From contig CBDFGN010000006.1 in NCBI GenBank assembly GCA_965247065.1, positions 4,154,001 through 4,218,000 of the forward strand: a DNA stretch of 64,000 bases. Reading direction: 5' to 3'. The stretch comes from CBDFGN01 sp965247065. GTDB lineage: Bacteria > Bacteroidota > Bacteroidia > Cytophagales > Cyclobacteriaceae. The stretch's first letter is position 1, and every line of letters begins with the position of its first letter. Under the pieces are notes generated by a model. It made no database searches, was not told the DNA's origin, and worked only from the letters and a program-made list of their open reading frames with translations. The position numbers and the translations under genes were made by a program. Below, one piece after another: positions 36,066 through 46,035 of the stretch.

Positions 36066-37712
36066 TTAGGGGGTGGCCTTCTTGCTCTTCTGCTTTTTCT
36101 CCTCTTGCCTTCCCGTTTTCTTTGACTTGTTGGTCTTAATATTTACTACGGTGTCAATCATTCCCTCTTTAATACAATTCCAAATGTAGTTAAAGAAGGA
36201 CTTGTGCTGATTTCGCCCAAAATAGATCCGACCCTGCCGAAATTTGCCCTGACCTTTTAAATTTCGGGTTTTGATAGCAGCATTTCCGGCTTGGGTCAAT
36301 AGCCAATTCTTCTTATCCTTGTTTTTCTTAAGGACCCTAATCTTGAAGTTTTCGAATTCAAAATCCATGCTCCCTCTGGCCTCTATATTATTGCCTTGAA
36401 CCTTAAAATCCATGTCGATGATCTCCCCAGACATTTCAACCCCGACCAGCGTCCTGAGCACCGGGCTAATGGTAGAAGCCGACATCGCTCCTAACTCTCC
36501 GGAGACACTAAATGCATCATCGGGATGATCAATATCCCAAATAATTTGCGCCTTTAGCTCTGACTCACTCATGAAATCAGCCGTTATGTCCACAGTGGTT
36601 GGCGGATCTTTGTCTATGGTTTCAGGATTGTTGGTCAGGTAGTATGCGGTGGCAAACAAATTCTCAAAACTTACTCCGGCCCCCTCTTGGCCCCTGAGGG
36701 GCCGCTCTTCGTATTTTACCCGGCTATTTTTGATCATTACCGTGTCAATATCCAGAATAAAAGGCAATCTCTTAATCTTGGTAGGGAATAATGGCTTTAT
36801 CTTGTATTCCGGTTCGGGCTTATTCTTGTCCCGGTATATTGAGAAGTCAACTTGCTTCGCCTTGAGGGAATTGGCCCTCAGATTCAGATCCCCTTCGGGA
36901 AATGACCAGGAGTATTGGTTAAGGTTGACCTGTTGAAACAACAACTTATACCACTCTTGCTGATAATCAATATGGTCCTGAAATTCAAACTTATTGAAAG
37001 GCGAGAAATAAATAACGGAGTCCAACTGAATAGAATGTTCACTTACTGAAAACTTTCCAACCGAAAGATGATACAGGTCACTAAATCTCCAAAATACGGA
37101 GTCGCAATCCAACCGGTAGGAAGAATACTCAAATGGAAAAGGGTGGTTCACCGTTGAAGTGTCAATTGAAACCCCGACGACCTGAACACTTAGAGGGCCC
37201 AATGAAAGCCATGGCAAATCTGACGTTGGTCGAAAGATTTCTATTCTCGATTCCTGAACTCGAACGTTGCGAATATTAATTCGGGTGAATACATCATCCC
37301 AAAAGATATTTATAGTTTTGGACTTAGGTCTCTCCGGATTTGGCGGGCCTATACGAAATACCGTATAAGGTTTATGAACGGCCAATTGGTCAGCGATGAT
37401 CTCACCCTGAAAAACAAGGTGCGGCAAATTAAATCCGCTAATAAGGAAGGACTCGACGATAACCGATGCCCCCGGTGCTGTGGAATCGATTCTTTCCACC
37501 CGCAGATTTCGAAGTCGAATGGTATGATCTATCCAGTCTACTTGTACGTTCGCATAGCTTACTTGGTAAAGCCGATTGGTGTTTTTGTTAAGGATTTTGG
37601 GTAATGATCGGTTCAGCCACCGGTCGAGAAAAAAGTCCATGGTGAAGTATCCGGCGATCCCCAGGATCACCAGTAGCAGGAATAACTTCAATACTTTGAT
37701 CAAAAACTTCAT
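36066..37712 (-). CDS. AsmA-like / DUF748-like membrane-anchored protein
   Basis: 548 residues. An N-terminal hydrophobic segment (FLLLVILGIAGYFTMDFFL) is followed by the beta-rich repetitive architecture of AsmA/TamB-type proteins: VSYANVQVDWIDHTIRLRNLR, then alternating strands up to GSMDFEFENFKIRVL. The C-terminus is very basic (KTNKSKKTGRQEEKKQKSKK). AsmA-like proteins are thought to move lipids between membranes or help outer-membrane assembly; this is inference from fold, not sequence identity. It converges on the FKBP gene and no partner gene is adjacent. Confidence 0.6.
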   Translation of the reverse strand: MKFLIKVLKLFLLLVILGIAGYFTMDFFLDRWLNRSLPKILNKNTNRLYQVSYANVQVDWIDHTIRLRNLRVERIDSTAPGASVIVESFLISGFNLPHLVFQGEIIADQLAVHKPYTVFRIGPPNPERPKSKTINIFWDDVFTRINIRNVRVQESRIEIFRPTSDLPWLSLGPLSVQVVGVSIDTSTVNHPFPFEYSSYRLDCDSVFWRFSDLYHLSVGKFSVSEHSIQLDSVIYFSPFNKFEFQDHIDYQQEWYKLLFQQVNLNQYSWSFPEGDLNLRANSLKAKQVDFSIYRDKNKPEPEYKIKPLFPTKIKRLPFILDIDTVMIKNSRVKYEERPLRGQEGAGVSFENLFATAYYLTNNPETIDKDPPTTVDITADFMSESELKAQIIWDIDHPDDAFSVSGELGAMSASTISPVLRTLVGVEMSGEIIDMDFKVQGNNIEARGSMDFEFENFKIRVLKKNKDKKNWLLTQAGNAAIKTRNLKGQGKFRQGRIYFGRNQHKSFFNYIWNCIKEGMIDTVVNIKTNKSKKTGRQEEKKQKSKKATP

Positions 37713-37805
37713 CTTCGCCGGTTAGATGGGACTGAAAATAGTAAAAAATTTACTCCCCCATTTGAATCCGGAGATTAAGCAGGATATTTAGAGAAAAGTT
37801 AGAAA

Positions 37806-38393
37806 ATGGACGGAAGACAAAGGTGCGAATGGTGTCTTGGATCCCCGGTCTACATGGAGTACCACGATCAGGAGTGGGGAGTGCCAGTCTTTGACGATCG
37901 AAAACAGTTCGAATTCCTGATTCTGGAGGGAGCCCAAGCCGGTCTCAGTTGGAGTACTATCTTAAACCGGCGGGAAGGGTACCGGCAAGCATTCGACCTG
38001 TTTGACCCTGGGAAGGTTGCATCCTACGATCAGGCCAAAATTGCGTCGCTGCTAGCCGATAACCGGATCATCCGAAACAAACTGAAGGTCCATTCGGCGG
38101 TCACGAACGCTCAAAATTTTCTAAAGATTCAGTTGGAGTTCGGGAGCTTTAGCGCTTATATCTGGTCGTTCGTTAATGGTAACCCCCTGAAAAACAATTG
38201 GACGAACCTGGGCGAAATTCCAGCTACCTCTCGAGAGTCTGACACACTGAGTGTGGATTTAAAAAAGCGAGGATTCAAATTTGTGGGAAGTACCATCGTA
38301 TACGCGCATATGCAAGCCACTGGTTTGGTCAATGACCACGTGACAGGGTGTTTCCGTTATTCCGAGATCGTGGGAAGTTACTCCAGCGGCTGA
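37806..38393 (+). CDS. tag: DNA-3-methyladenine glycosylase I (Tag)
   Basis: 195 residues, full length. The N-terminus RCEWCLGSPVYMEYHDQEWG carries Cys and His zinc ligands; NDHVTGCF near the C-terminus carries the last His and Cys. The helix-hairpin-helix glycosylase core is present (FLILEGAQAGLSWSTILNRR). It excises 3-methyladenine and 3-methylguanine from alkylated DNA in base excision repair. Its 3' end overlaps the restored coaX reading frame (convergent) by 16 bp. Confidence 0.95.
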   Translation: MDGRQRCEWCLGSPVYMEYHDQEWGVPVFDDRKQFEFLILEGAQAGLSWSTILNRREGYRQAFDLFDPGKVASYDQAKIASLLADNRIIRNKLKVHSAVTNAQNFLKIQLEFGSFSAYIWSFVNGNPLKNNWTNLGEIPATSRESDTLSVDLKKRGFKFVGSTIVYAHMQATGLVNDHVTGCFRYSEIVGSYSSG

Positions 38394-39159
38394 ATTCGGT
38401 CCCAGGCCTCGGCACTAAGTCGCAGTCCTTCAAGGGTAAGGTTAGGTTCAACCTGATCAAAATGCTTGTGGTCAGGATCCAGAACCGAAGCCAATCCTCC
38501 AGTGGCAATGACCTGGCAATCGGGATTGAGCTCCTCTTTGATCCTGCAGATCAGCGCTTCTACCAGTCCTGAAAACCCGATCAGAATACCTGCTTGAATT
38601 GCCTGAACCGTGTCCTGCCCCAGGCCGACTTGGGGACGAGTAATGGAACTTCCGGTAGCTTGGCTGTACTATCTGAAAGAGCCTTCAAGGCTGTTTTAAG
38701 TCCAGGGGCGATAGCGACTCCTAGGATTTTACCAGTCCCGGAAACGGCTGTAAATGTAAGGGCCGTTCCGAAATCTACCACTATACAATCTGCTCCGAAT
38801 CGGTCAAAAGCAGCTAGTGCGTTTGCTACAAGATCAGAGCCGATTTCCAGCGGGTTATTGACACCGATTGTTAGATGAGGATAAAGCTCAGGCCCCAAAA
38901 TCAAAGGAGCTTTGGAGAACATTCGACTAGACAACCTTGAGAAGGTGTCGGTTAGCGGTGGGACCACGCTACTTAAGATAATCGACTCGATGGAGGTAAC
39001 TGGGAGACTGTTTTCTAAGAAGAAATTACTTAACGAAAGCTCGTAGCCGGCCATTGGTCGTTCCACCGAGGTATCGAGCCGCCAAACATGGATCCAGCGG
39101 TCCTGGTTGTGAAGACCAACCACGACATTTGAATTGCCAATGTCAATTGCGAGCAGCAA
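38378..39159 (-). pseudogene. coaX: Type III pantothenate kinase CoaX, apparent one-base frameshift
   Basis: From ATG at 39159 the frame gives DIGNSNVVVG, GSDLVANALAAF and VVDFGTALTF, all CoaX motifs, and VPLLVPKSA. It then drops out of frame near 38620-38627 and stops at 38581. In the +1 frame the protein continues LGQDTVQAIQAGILIGFSGL, VIATGGLASVLDPDH and LEGLRLSAEAWDRIQPLE, ending at TAA 38378-38380. One missing base (a C in GCC-TGG) accounts for it. CoaX phosphorylates pantothenate in coenzyme A synthesis, and no other copy is in view. It follows uvrA by 4 bp. A sequencing error is possible. Confidence 0.85.
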
Positions 39160-39163
39160 ACCT

Positions 39164-42046
39164 TTAATGAAGTTCCTTCTTCAAAAACTTTCCGGTGTAG
39201 CTGTGTGGGTCCTCGGCTACCACTTCAGGGGTACCATGACAAACCACATATCCACCCAGGGCTCCCCCTTCAGGGCCTAGATCAATAATGTAATCAGCTA
39301 CCTTTATGACTTCCATATTATGCTCCACTATCAGTACCGTGTTTCCTTTGTCCACCAATTGATTCAATACATTGAGGAGATGCTGAATGTCCTGAAAATG
39401 AAGTCCTGTAGTGGGCTCATCGAGAATATAAAAAGTATTTCCTGTATCCTTTTTGGATAACTCTGTGGCCAATTTCACTCGCTGTGCTTCTCCACCGGAT
39501 AGCGTGGTAGCATGCTGTCCGAGTGAAATGTAGCCCAAGCCCACCTGGTTGAGGGTATCGATTTTCCGTAGTATTTTAGGTTGGTTTTCAAAGAACTCTA
39601 CCGCCTGCTCAACGGTCATGTCGAGAATGTCAGATATGGACTTGCCTTTAAACCTTACCTCCAGGGTTTCGCGGTTGTAACGTTTACTCTTGCAGGTCTC
39701 ACAATGTACATGAACCGTCGGCAGGAAATCCATTTCTATCAACTTCATTCCACCTCCTCTACAAGTTTCACAGCGACCCCCCTTTACGTTGAAAGAGAAT
39801 CTCCCTGGTTTATACCCCCGGATTTTAGCCTCGGGCAGTTGGGTGAACAGGGAACGAATATCGGAAAAAACTCCGGTGTAGGTAGCAGGGTTGGATCTGG
39901 GGGTTCGACCGATGGGGGACTGATCCACTTCAATCACCTTGTCAATAAATTCCAATCCCTGAATCGATTCATGGGCCAGGGGTTCTTTCCGGGAGCGGTA
40001 AATGTGGCTGCTAAGAATCGGAAACAAGGTGTCGTGAATTAGAGTGGATTTACCGCTGCCAGACACACCCGTAACGCAAATCATTTTGCCCAATGGAAAA
40101 TCCACTTCAACATTCTTAAGGTTGTTTCCCTGCGCTCCTTTGAGGGTAATTTTATGGTTGTTGGAATTTCTCCGGATCCTTGGAACTTCAATTCGAATCT
40201 TATCCTTGAGATAGTCGGCAGTGAGGCTGGATTCACGAAGGAACTGGCGGGGAGACCCTTTGGCTACGATTTGGCCACCGTGTCGTCCGGCACCCGGGCC
40301 AATGTCAATTAGAAAATCCGATTTGACCATCATTTCTTTGTCATGTTCGACCACAATAACCGAGTTGCCCAGATCCCTCAAATCCTTTAAGGCTCTAATT
40401 AATCTCAGGTTATCCCTTTGGTGAAGCCCTATAGATGGCTCATCCAAAATGTAAAGAACCCCTACCAACTGCGTCCCGATCTGAGTGGCGAGACGAATCC
40501 GCTGTGCTTCACCCCCGGAAAGGGTTTTCAAGGGTCGATTCAGGTGCAGATAGTCCAGACCTACGTCCAACAGGAAGCCTATTCTCTTGTTGATCTCTTT
40601 AAGCACTTCGGAGCCAATTTTAATCTGTCTGTCATCAAGTTTCTGGGGCAGCGCGGAAAACCATTTAGCCAATTTTCGGACGTCCAATTCCGCCAGTTGG
40701 GCGATATTTTTACCTCCAATTCGGAAGTGCAGCGATTCCAGCCTTAGACGCGCTCCTTTGCATTCCGGGCAGGTAGTTATCCTGGTAAAATCCTTGATCC
40801 AATTTTGAATATTGTGAGTCCCATGGTTCTTTTGCTTTTCCAGGAAGCGGATGATCCCTTCGAATTTTACCTGCCAGGAAGTACCCGGGTATTTCTTGGA
40901 TTCTACTGAAACAGCTGTCTCAACCCCGAAAAGCAAAATTTCTAATGCCTCACGAGGGATTTTATTAATCGGAGTACTGAGATTGCAATGGTATTTTTTG
41001 AGGATCGCATCTATTTTCTTGAAGATCCAAATGTCACGATACTCTCCCAGAGGAGCAATGCCTTCTCTCGAAATGCTCAAGGATCTATCGGGAATTATGG
41101 TTTCTTCGGTGATTTCCTCAATAACGCCCAAACCATGGCACTGGAAACACGCGCCATAGGGAGAATTAAATGAAAATGCATTGGGGGCAGGATCGTCATA
41201 GGCTAACCCTGTTTCTGGGTCCATAAGATGCTTTGAGTAGAAACTAACCCGCTCTTTGTCATCCAGGACCATCATAACGCCTTTCCCGTGCAGCAAGGCG
41301 GTTTTGATAGATTGGCTCGCTCTGAACTTATCCCCTTTCTTTACCGTAATTCGGTCAACTACGATTTCCACGTTATGGGTCTTATATCGATCCAGTTGCA
41401 TTTTGGGAACGATGTCCAGTAAATCTCCGTTGACCCTTACCTTTGAGAATCCCATCTTGCCAATTTGATGAAAAAGTTCCCGATAATGGCCTTTCCTTCC
41501 ACGGACCACCGGAGCCAAAACAGTTATCATGGAGCCGTCGAAATGTTTGACCAGTTGATCGGTAATCTGGTCCTCGGTCTGCCTTACCATTTTCTTGCCG
41601 GTGCGATGGGAGAAGGCTTCCGAAGCCCGGGCAAACAATAGCCTCATAAAATCATAGATCTCGGTGATCGTTCCGACCGTGGATCGAGGATTTCTTGATG
41701 TGGTTTTCTGTTCTATGGAAATTACCGGGCTCAGCCCGTTAATCTTGTCCACATCGGGTCGTTCCATTTCCCCGATAAAGGAACGGGCGTAGGCGGAGAA
41801 GCTCTCCATATACCTTCTTTGCCCTTCCGCATATATAGTGTCGAATGCCAAGGATGATTTGCCACTTCCGCTTATTCCGGTTATGACAATCAGCTGATTG
41901 CGAGGAAATTGGAGGTCAATGTTCTGCAGATTATGCTCCCTGGCCCCAAAAATCTCAATGTACTCCTGTGCGACAGGCGCGCCATTTGCGGACCTGCGTC
42001 CCGCTTTCTTAATTGACTTGGATTTGAGAGTTTTGTGCCCGCTCAA
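39164..42046 (-). CDS. uvrA: Excinuclease ABC subunit A (UvrA)
   Basis: 960 residues, slightly longer than usual because of a basic N-terminal extension before YIEIFGAREHNLQNID. Two ABC ATPase modules: Walker A GISGSGKSSLAF near residue 56 and GVSGSGKSTLIHDTL in the second half, each with LSGGEAQRxxLAT. Zinc-finger pairs are CFQC and CPEC in the first half, CETC twice in the second. As part of UvrABC it locates damaged DNA for nucleotide excision repair. The gene is 4 bp upstream of coaX and 90 bp downstream of the transglycosylase, so probably one operon with them. Confidence 0.97.
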   Translation of the reverse strand: MSGHKTLKSKSIKKAGRRSANGAPVAQEYIEIFGAREHNLQNIDLQFPRNQLIVITGISGSGKSSLAFDTIYAEGQRRYMESFSAYARSFIGEMERPDVDKINGLSPVISIEQKTTSRNPRSTVGTITEIYDFMRLLFARASEAFSHRTGKKMVRQTEDQITDQLVKHFDGSMITVLAPVVRGRKGHYRELFHQIGKMGFSKVRVNGDLLDIVPKMQLDRYKTHNVEIVVDRITVKKGDKFRASQSIKTALLHGKGVMMVLDDKERVSFYSKHLMDPETGLAYDDPAPNAFSFNSPYGACFQCHGLGVIEEITEETIIPDRSLSISREGIAPLGEYRDIWIFKKIDAILKKYHCNLSTPINKIPREALEILLFGVETAVSVESKKYPGTSWQVKFEGIIRFLEKQKNHGTHNIQNWIKDFTRITTCPECKGARLRLESLHFRIGGKNIAQLAELDVRKLAKWFSALPQKLDDRQIKIGSEVLKEINKRIGFLLDVGLDYLHLNRPLKTLSGGEAQRIRLATQIGTQLVGVLYILDEPSIGLHQRDNLRLIRALKDLRDLGNSVIVVEHDKEMMVKSDFLIDIGPGAGRHGGQIVAKGSPRQFLRESSLTADYLKDKIRIEVPRIRRNSNNHKITLKGAQGNNLKNVEVDFPLGKMICVTGVSGSGKSTLIHDTLFPILSSHIYRSRKEPLAHESIQGLEFIDKVIEVDQSPIGRTPRSNPATYTGVFSDIRSLFTQLPEAKIRGYKPGRFSFNVKGGRCETCRGGGMKLIEMDFLPTVHVHCETCKSKRYNRETLEVRFKGKSISDILDMTVEQAVEFFENQPKILRKIDTLNQVGLGYISLGQHATTLSGGEAQRVKLATELSKKDTGNTFYILDEPTTGLHFQDIQHLLNVLNQLVDKGNTVLIVEHNMEVIKVADYIIDLGPEGGALGGYVVCHGTPEVVAEDPHSYTGKFLKKELH

Positions 42047-42136
42047 GTGCTATCCTGGTTTTGAAACCGCAAAGTTACGGAAAAGAAGGTGGGAGCCGAA
42101 ACCCAGCTGCAAAGTAATTCCTTTTTAATCGGGGTC

Positions 42137-43159
42137 TTAGAGAAATTCCTGGGCAGAGGGATCGCTAATCCGAAATTCAGTGCTATCATCTGAGACCAGG
42201 GACGAATCTCCAAAAAGCATATCAACGTCAATCCGGTTCACCGGATCCTTGGGGATTTTGATGACATAGGACTTACCAGATCTCTTTATGGTCAGTGAGT
42301 TTTTCCGGAGCCACGGATTGTGCCTTTTTAATGTCATGTAACTAATTCCATTTTCCAAGGCAAGATCCACCAGGCTGGCAACACTTTCATCGACCACCAA
42401 TTCTCCGAGGACAGGATACTGGTACAAATGCTGGCTTGGAATATCGTAACCGTAGCGCTCTGGATTTTCCATAATTTCCTTAAGGGCCAGGATACGAAAA
42501 ACATATCGTGAGGTTTCCTCATTTAACAAAAGATCATAGAACGATGTGACTTTTTGTTGTTGCATTCGCCTTGTTAACCCACGGACTCCGACATTGTAAG
42601 AAGCGGCCACCGCGGTCCAGTTTCCAAATTTCTTATACGCGAGGTTGAGATACTTGCAAGCTGCTTCGGTGGATTTTAAAGGGTCATATCTCTGATCGAC
42701 CTCATTGTTTATCTCCAGCCCCAACTCTTTGCCAGTACCTTTGAGAATTTGCCAAAAACCAACAGCCCCTTTTGGAGAACTATTGTTGCGAAGCGCACTT
42801 TCTACCAGGGGCAAATACTTAAAATCGCTGGGAACCCCATTCTCCTCTAGAATGGGCCCTATTTGCGGTAGCCATCGATTGGCCCGTTTGAACAGAAACA
42901 CCGTGCTGGTATTCCAATATATGTTGGTATGTATCTCCCGGTCCATCCTCTCTCTGATATCGGGCTTATCTAATGGGACCGACTCTCCGGCAAACTGCAA
43001 CTCGCGAGGCACGTCAAAGGTAAAGACCTGGTATCGTCGCTCCAGGGGCAGTCTATTAGGGTGCGATTTGATTTGAGGATCATCTCCTTTTCTGGATCCG
43101 ATGTAAGCGAACAGAGCCAGGATGATCCCTAACTGGACGATTATCAAGACCTGTTTCAT
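42137..43159 (-). CDS. Lytic transglycosylase, MltD-like with LysM-like C-terminus
   Basis: 340 residues. An N-terminal anchor (QVLIIVQLGIILALFAYIG) targets the periplasm. The SLT domain has catalytic Glu in LPLVESALRNNSSPKGAVGF and WQI, then KSTEAACKYLNLAYKKFGNW and AAASYNVG-type AVAASYNVGVRGL. The C-terminal part (ISYMTLKRHNPWLRKNSLTI, VIKIPKD) resembles a LysM peptidoglycan-binding module. It cleaves peptidoglycan to anhydro-muropeptides. It lies 1 bp after the LOG gene and 90 bp before uvrA. Confidence 0.88.
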   Translation of the reverse strand: MKQVLIIVQLGIILALFAYIGSRKGDDPQIKSHPNRLPLERRYQVFTFDVPRELQFAGESVPLDKPDIRERMDREIHTNIYWNTSTVFLFKRANRWLPQIGPILEENGVPSDFKYLPLVESALRNNSSPKGAVGFWQILKGTGKELGLEINNEVDQRYDPLKSTEAACKYLNLAYKKFGNWTAVAASYNVGVRGLTRRMQQQKVTSFYDLLLNEETSRYVFRILALKEIMENPERYGYDIPSQHLYQYPVLGELVVDESVASLVDLALENGISYMTLKRHNPWLRKNSLTIKRSGKSYVIKIPKDPVNRIDVDMLFGDSSLVSDDSTEFRISDPSAQEFL

Positions 43160-43160
43160 G

Positions 43161-43871
43161 CTAGAAGTTGGGCGAAAACAGGTATTTGCTATAGAATTCG
43201 TTGATTACCGCAACGGCTTCATCCGGTGTCTCTACCAAATTATACAACTCAAGGTCCTGCGGACTGATGTTATTTTCGGCCAAAGGGAAAGCTTTAACCC
43301 AATCAAAAAGGCCTGACCAATATTCTTTCCCCACTAAAACGATGGGAAACCTTCCGATCTTTTTGGTCTGGATCAAGGTTAAAGATTCAAACAGCTCGTC
43401 CAACGTACCAAATCCCCCAGGCATGGCTATGAATCCCTGAGAATATCGAACGAACATGACCTTGCGAACGAAGAAATAATCGAAGGCAATGAGCTTGTCT
43501 ACATCAATGTAGATGTTGCTCTCCTGCTCAAAGGGCAGGGTGATATTGATTCCGACTGAATTACCCCCTGCGTTTTTGGCCCCTCGATTACCAGCCTCCA
43601 TGATTCCGGGTCCACCTCCAGTTATTATTCCATATCCGTGTTGGACGAGCTTGGCGGCAATTTCCTCCGCTATCTGGTAGTACCGATGATTTTCCTGGGT
43701 TCGAGCCGATCCAAATATCGTGACACACGGGCCTATTTTGGCCAGCTTTTCGAATCCTTCCACGAACTCGGACATAATCTTGAAAATGGCCCAGGAGTCC
43801 GTGCTTTTTACTTCGCTCCAAGTCTTTGGTTCGAATGCGCTACGGATCTTACTTTCATGCGATGTATCCAT
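43161..43871 (-). CDS. LOG family (TIGR00730) Rossmann-fold protein
   Basis: 236 residues. The family motif PGGFGTLDELFE and nucleotide-binding TIFGSARTQ and GIITGGGPGIMEAGNRGA are intact. Plant and actinobacterial members are cytokinin riboside 5'-monophosphate phosphoribohydrolases (LOG); bacterial relatives hydrolyse nucleotide 5'-monophosphates, substrate variable. Cytoplasmic. It is followed by the lytic transglycosylase with essentially no gap; the link between them is not obvious. Confidence 0.9.
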   Translation of the reverse strand: MDTSHESKIRSAFEPKTWSEVKSTDSWAIFKIMSEFVEGFEKLAKIGPCVTIFGSARTQENHRYYQIAEEIAAKLVQHGYGIITGGGPGIMEAGNRGAKNAGGNSVGINITLPFEQESNIYIDVDKLIAFDYFFVRKVMFVRYSQGFIAMPGGFGTLDELFESLTLIQTKKIGRFPIVLVGKEYWSGLFDWVKAFPLAENNISPQDLELYNLVETPDEAVAVINEFYSKYLFSPNF

Positions 43872-43946
43872 GCCAGGTCTATTTCGGATGCCATAATTTC
43901 AGTTAATTCATTTTTATGGTTAAAATTCTAAAAGGGCCATTCCAGA

Positions 43947-44855
43947 TTAATCCAGCAAATCTTCCAGGGCCTGGTATAGTTCCGGGAATCCGAAAATCAT
44001 CCCTTGTTCCATTATTTTCTTAGCACTCGCTCGATTTCCGCCTAGTACGATTGAGGCCATCTCGCCTAACATTAACCTTAACGAAAATTGGGGAACATTG
44101 GGCAGCCACATTGGTTTTTTCAATGTTCTTGCCAGAATACGAAAGAATTCTTTATTAATCACGGGGTTTGGAGCTGTGGCGTTGTAGACTCCCGACCACG
44201 AATCGTTTTCCAAAGCTAGAATAAAAGCCTCACAGAGATCATCGATATGTATCCAGCTTATGTATTGTTTTCCGGAACCAAGTGGTGCCCCTGCACCCAG
44301 CTTGACAGGGAGGGCCATCTTTTCCAGCGCTCCCCCGGATGAACTTAAGACAATGCCGCTTCGCAGGCACACCGTCCTGACATTTAAGTCCTGAAATTGC
44401 AGGGCCTCATTCTCCCATTGATTAGTCACTTCGGCCAGGAACCCGGCTCCTTGGGGTTTGCTTTCGTCCATCCACGTGTCCCCGGTATCCATTCCGTAGA
44501 AACCAACAGCCGATGAACTGACAAAGGCTTTGAGACTCAGTCCCAAAGTCCTCGTCTGGTCCAACAGTAATTTGGTGGAGTTTACCCGGCTGTCCAGGAT
44601 CACCTGTTTTCTTGATTTAGTCCACCTTCCAGCCCCGATGTTTGCCCCAGCTAGGTGAATTATAAAGTCAATATCATCCAGGGCATTGGCTTCAATTAAT
44701 CCCTGTTGAACATCCCAGGTGTAGGTGTTGACTGACTTATCTGAATTGCGGTACCGGCTCAGAAGCCTGACTTGGTAGCCAATTTTAGTCAATTTGGGGA
44801 TAAGCGCGGATCCGATAAGACCAGTTCCCCCGGAGATTAGGACTTTTGCCCCCAT
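43947..44855 (-). CDS. TIGR01777 family epimerase/oxidoreductase (YfcH-like)
   Basis: 302 residues. N-terminal Rossmann motif ISGGTGLIGSALIPKL, FIIHLAGANI(G)AGRW, SSAVGFYGMDTG and the C-terminal DUF1731-like stretch FFRILARTLKKPMWLPNVPQ, GGNRASAKKI are all characteristic of this extended-SDR family. Substrate unknown. The gene is 75 bp upstream of the LOG gene on the same strand, with a 57-bp gap to the decayed gene that diverges from it. Confidence 0.93.
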   Translation of the reverse strand: MGAKVLISGGTGLIGSALIPKLTKIGYQVRLLSRYRNSDKSVNTYTWDVQQGLIEANALDDIDFIIHLAGANIGAGRWTKSRKQVILDSRVNSTKLLLDQTRTLGLSLKAFVSSSAVGFYGMDTGDTWMDESKPQGAGFLAEVTNQWENEALQFQDLNVRTVCLRSGIVLSSSGGALEKMALPVKLGAGAPLGSGKQYISWIHIDDLCEAFILALENDSWSGVYNATAPNPVINKEFFRILARTLKKPMWLPNVPQFSLRLMLGEMASIVLGGNRASAKKIMEQGMIFGFPELYQALEDLLD

Positions 44856-44912
44856 AATCTTAAGATAATCTCATTTGGTTTAAATTGATAAAATACTGAC
44901 CACATCATTCCA

Positions 44913-45795
44913 ATGAAAGTTTTATTACTACTTATTCCCGCCTTGATTTGTTTCCCCACAAACGGTCAGGTTTTCCATCCTTCGACCCAACCGGGAGACT
45001 TCGATACCGGGCAATTAACAATCTCAGGACACACCTCCATATTGCCGTACAAAAGTGAAGAGATTGAGAAAACGTTGTTGAGATCTTAGGCGATATGGTC
45101 GAACTGAGAAAATGATCGGATATTTCCTCACAACCGATATCAAGGGCCTTTCTAGTGGAGATTTCGAGCTGTTTCTTTTTTCGAGGACTGAACCTGTCGG
45201 ACTTCGAAGTCAAATTTGAATGGGCATAGATACTAATGGGTTGGATCGTACCTCTTTTACGGATATAAGTCAACAGGTTGAGAAACTGTTACTCAACTTT
45301 GGCCGGAGCGTTTTCGTGTAGAATCTGCAGTGGAAAATCGAGGCTGCCGAGCAGGCTGCATCCTCAAAAGCCGTGATTTATTAGAAATTAGTAAGTCAGG
45401 AATCTGCGCTTGAGCGCAAAATAGACCTAAACTAGGCCTAGAGGATTCGACTGCAGGAAGCTCTTTCGCAAAATTCCCGCGAAAAAATAGTCTTGAAAGT
45501 GCGAAAAGAATTGAATCGCAAATTACAGAATTTGGCGACCGAGGAGCTTTACAAAAACAATCAACAAGTTCAGCTAAGCGACTTCCAAGATTCCTTTTTA
45601 ACGGCATCAAACACCAAATAGGTAAATCTAACGGTGATAGGCTGTACTACCAGTTGCAAAATTAACAGCAATATCCCACCAGCTGAATTGGTGACGGTAG
45701 GTGGATCAGCTTGGATAATCACAACGGGAGTCCCTTCACCAATGAAAGTGAAAGGTAATTTTCTAACTCAGTTATCTCAACGGTTTCTTTGTTAA
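44913..45795 (+). pseudogene. Decayed gene for an exported coiled-coil protein
   Basis: ATG at 44913 opens MKVLLLLIPALICFPTNGQ, a clear signal peptide, then LTISGHTSILPYKSEEIEKT before a stop. In another frame EKMIGYFLTTDIKGLSSGD and FELFLFSRTEPVGLRSQI, a stop, then MGIDTNGLDRTSFTDISQQ and VEKLLLNFGRSVFV. A third frame gives KIEAAEQAASSKAVIY, KLVSQESALERKIDLN, KIVLKVRKELNRKLQNLATE and a last part GGSAWIITTGVPSPMKVKGN. There are at least two frameshifts and five internal stops. The coiled-coil middle and secreted start suggest a surface or periplasmic protein; parent family not recognised. Confidence 0.75.
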
Positions 45796-46035
45796 GATAG
45801 ATTTTCGAATAATCATTTGTGGGCACATTTTACACTCCAATGTTAGCTTGAACCTGGGGAATTTTACCAACCGTTAAGAAGGACAATCCCATGTTGAGAG
45901 CACTTTTTAATAAACCAACCGGCGCAATCAGGAACCAGATTGGATCCAAGGTGAAAATGAGTTTCGAGGCCGTGGCCCTAGTGCTATACACACGGCCCGC
46001 GAAACAGCACTTATTGTGGTTTGATTAAGGGCTGC
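45796..46035. other. Gene-free stretch downstream of the decayed gene
   Basis: No open frame with convincing protein character is seen between the end of the decayed gene and the stop of the synthase gene. It may be the eroded 3' flank of the pseudogene. Confidence 0.4.

Noticed and set aside
38336..38345. Isolated CCACGTG in the tag gene as a third parS
   Set aside because: Only the hexamer core is shared; the flanks do not fit TGTTNCACGTGNAACA.
44932..45610. Minus-strand open frames in the decayed region
   Set aside because: They run antisense to the pseudogene fragments, are basic and low in family-like motifs, and look like chance frames.
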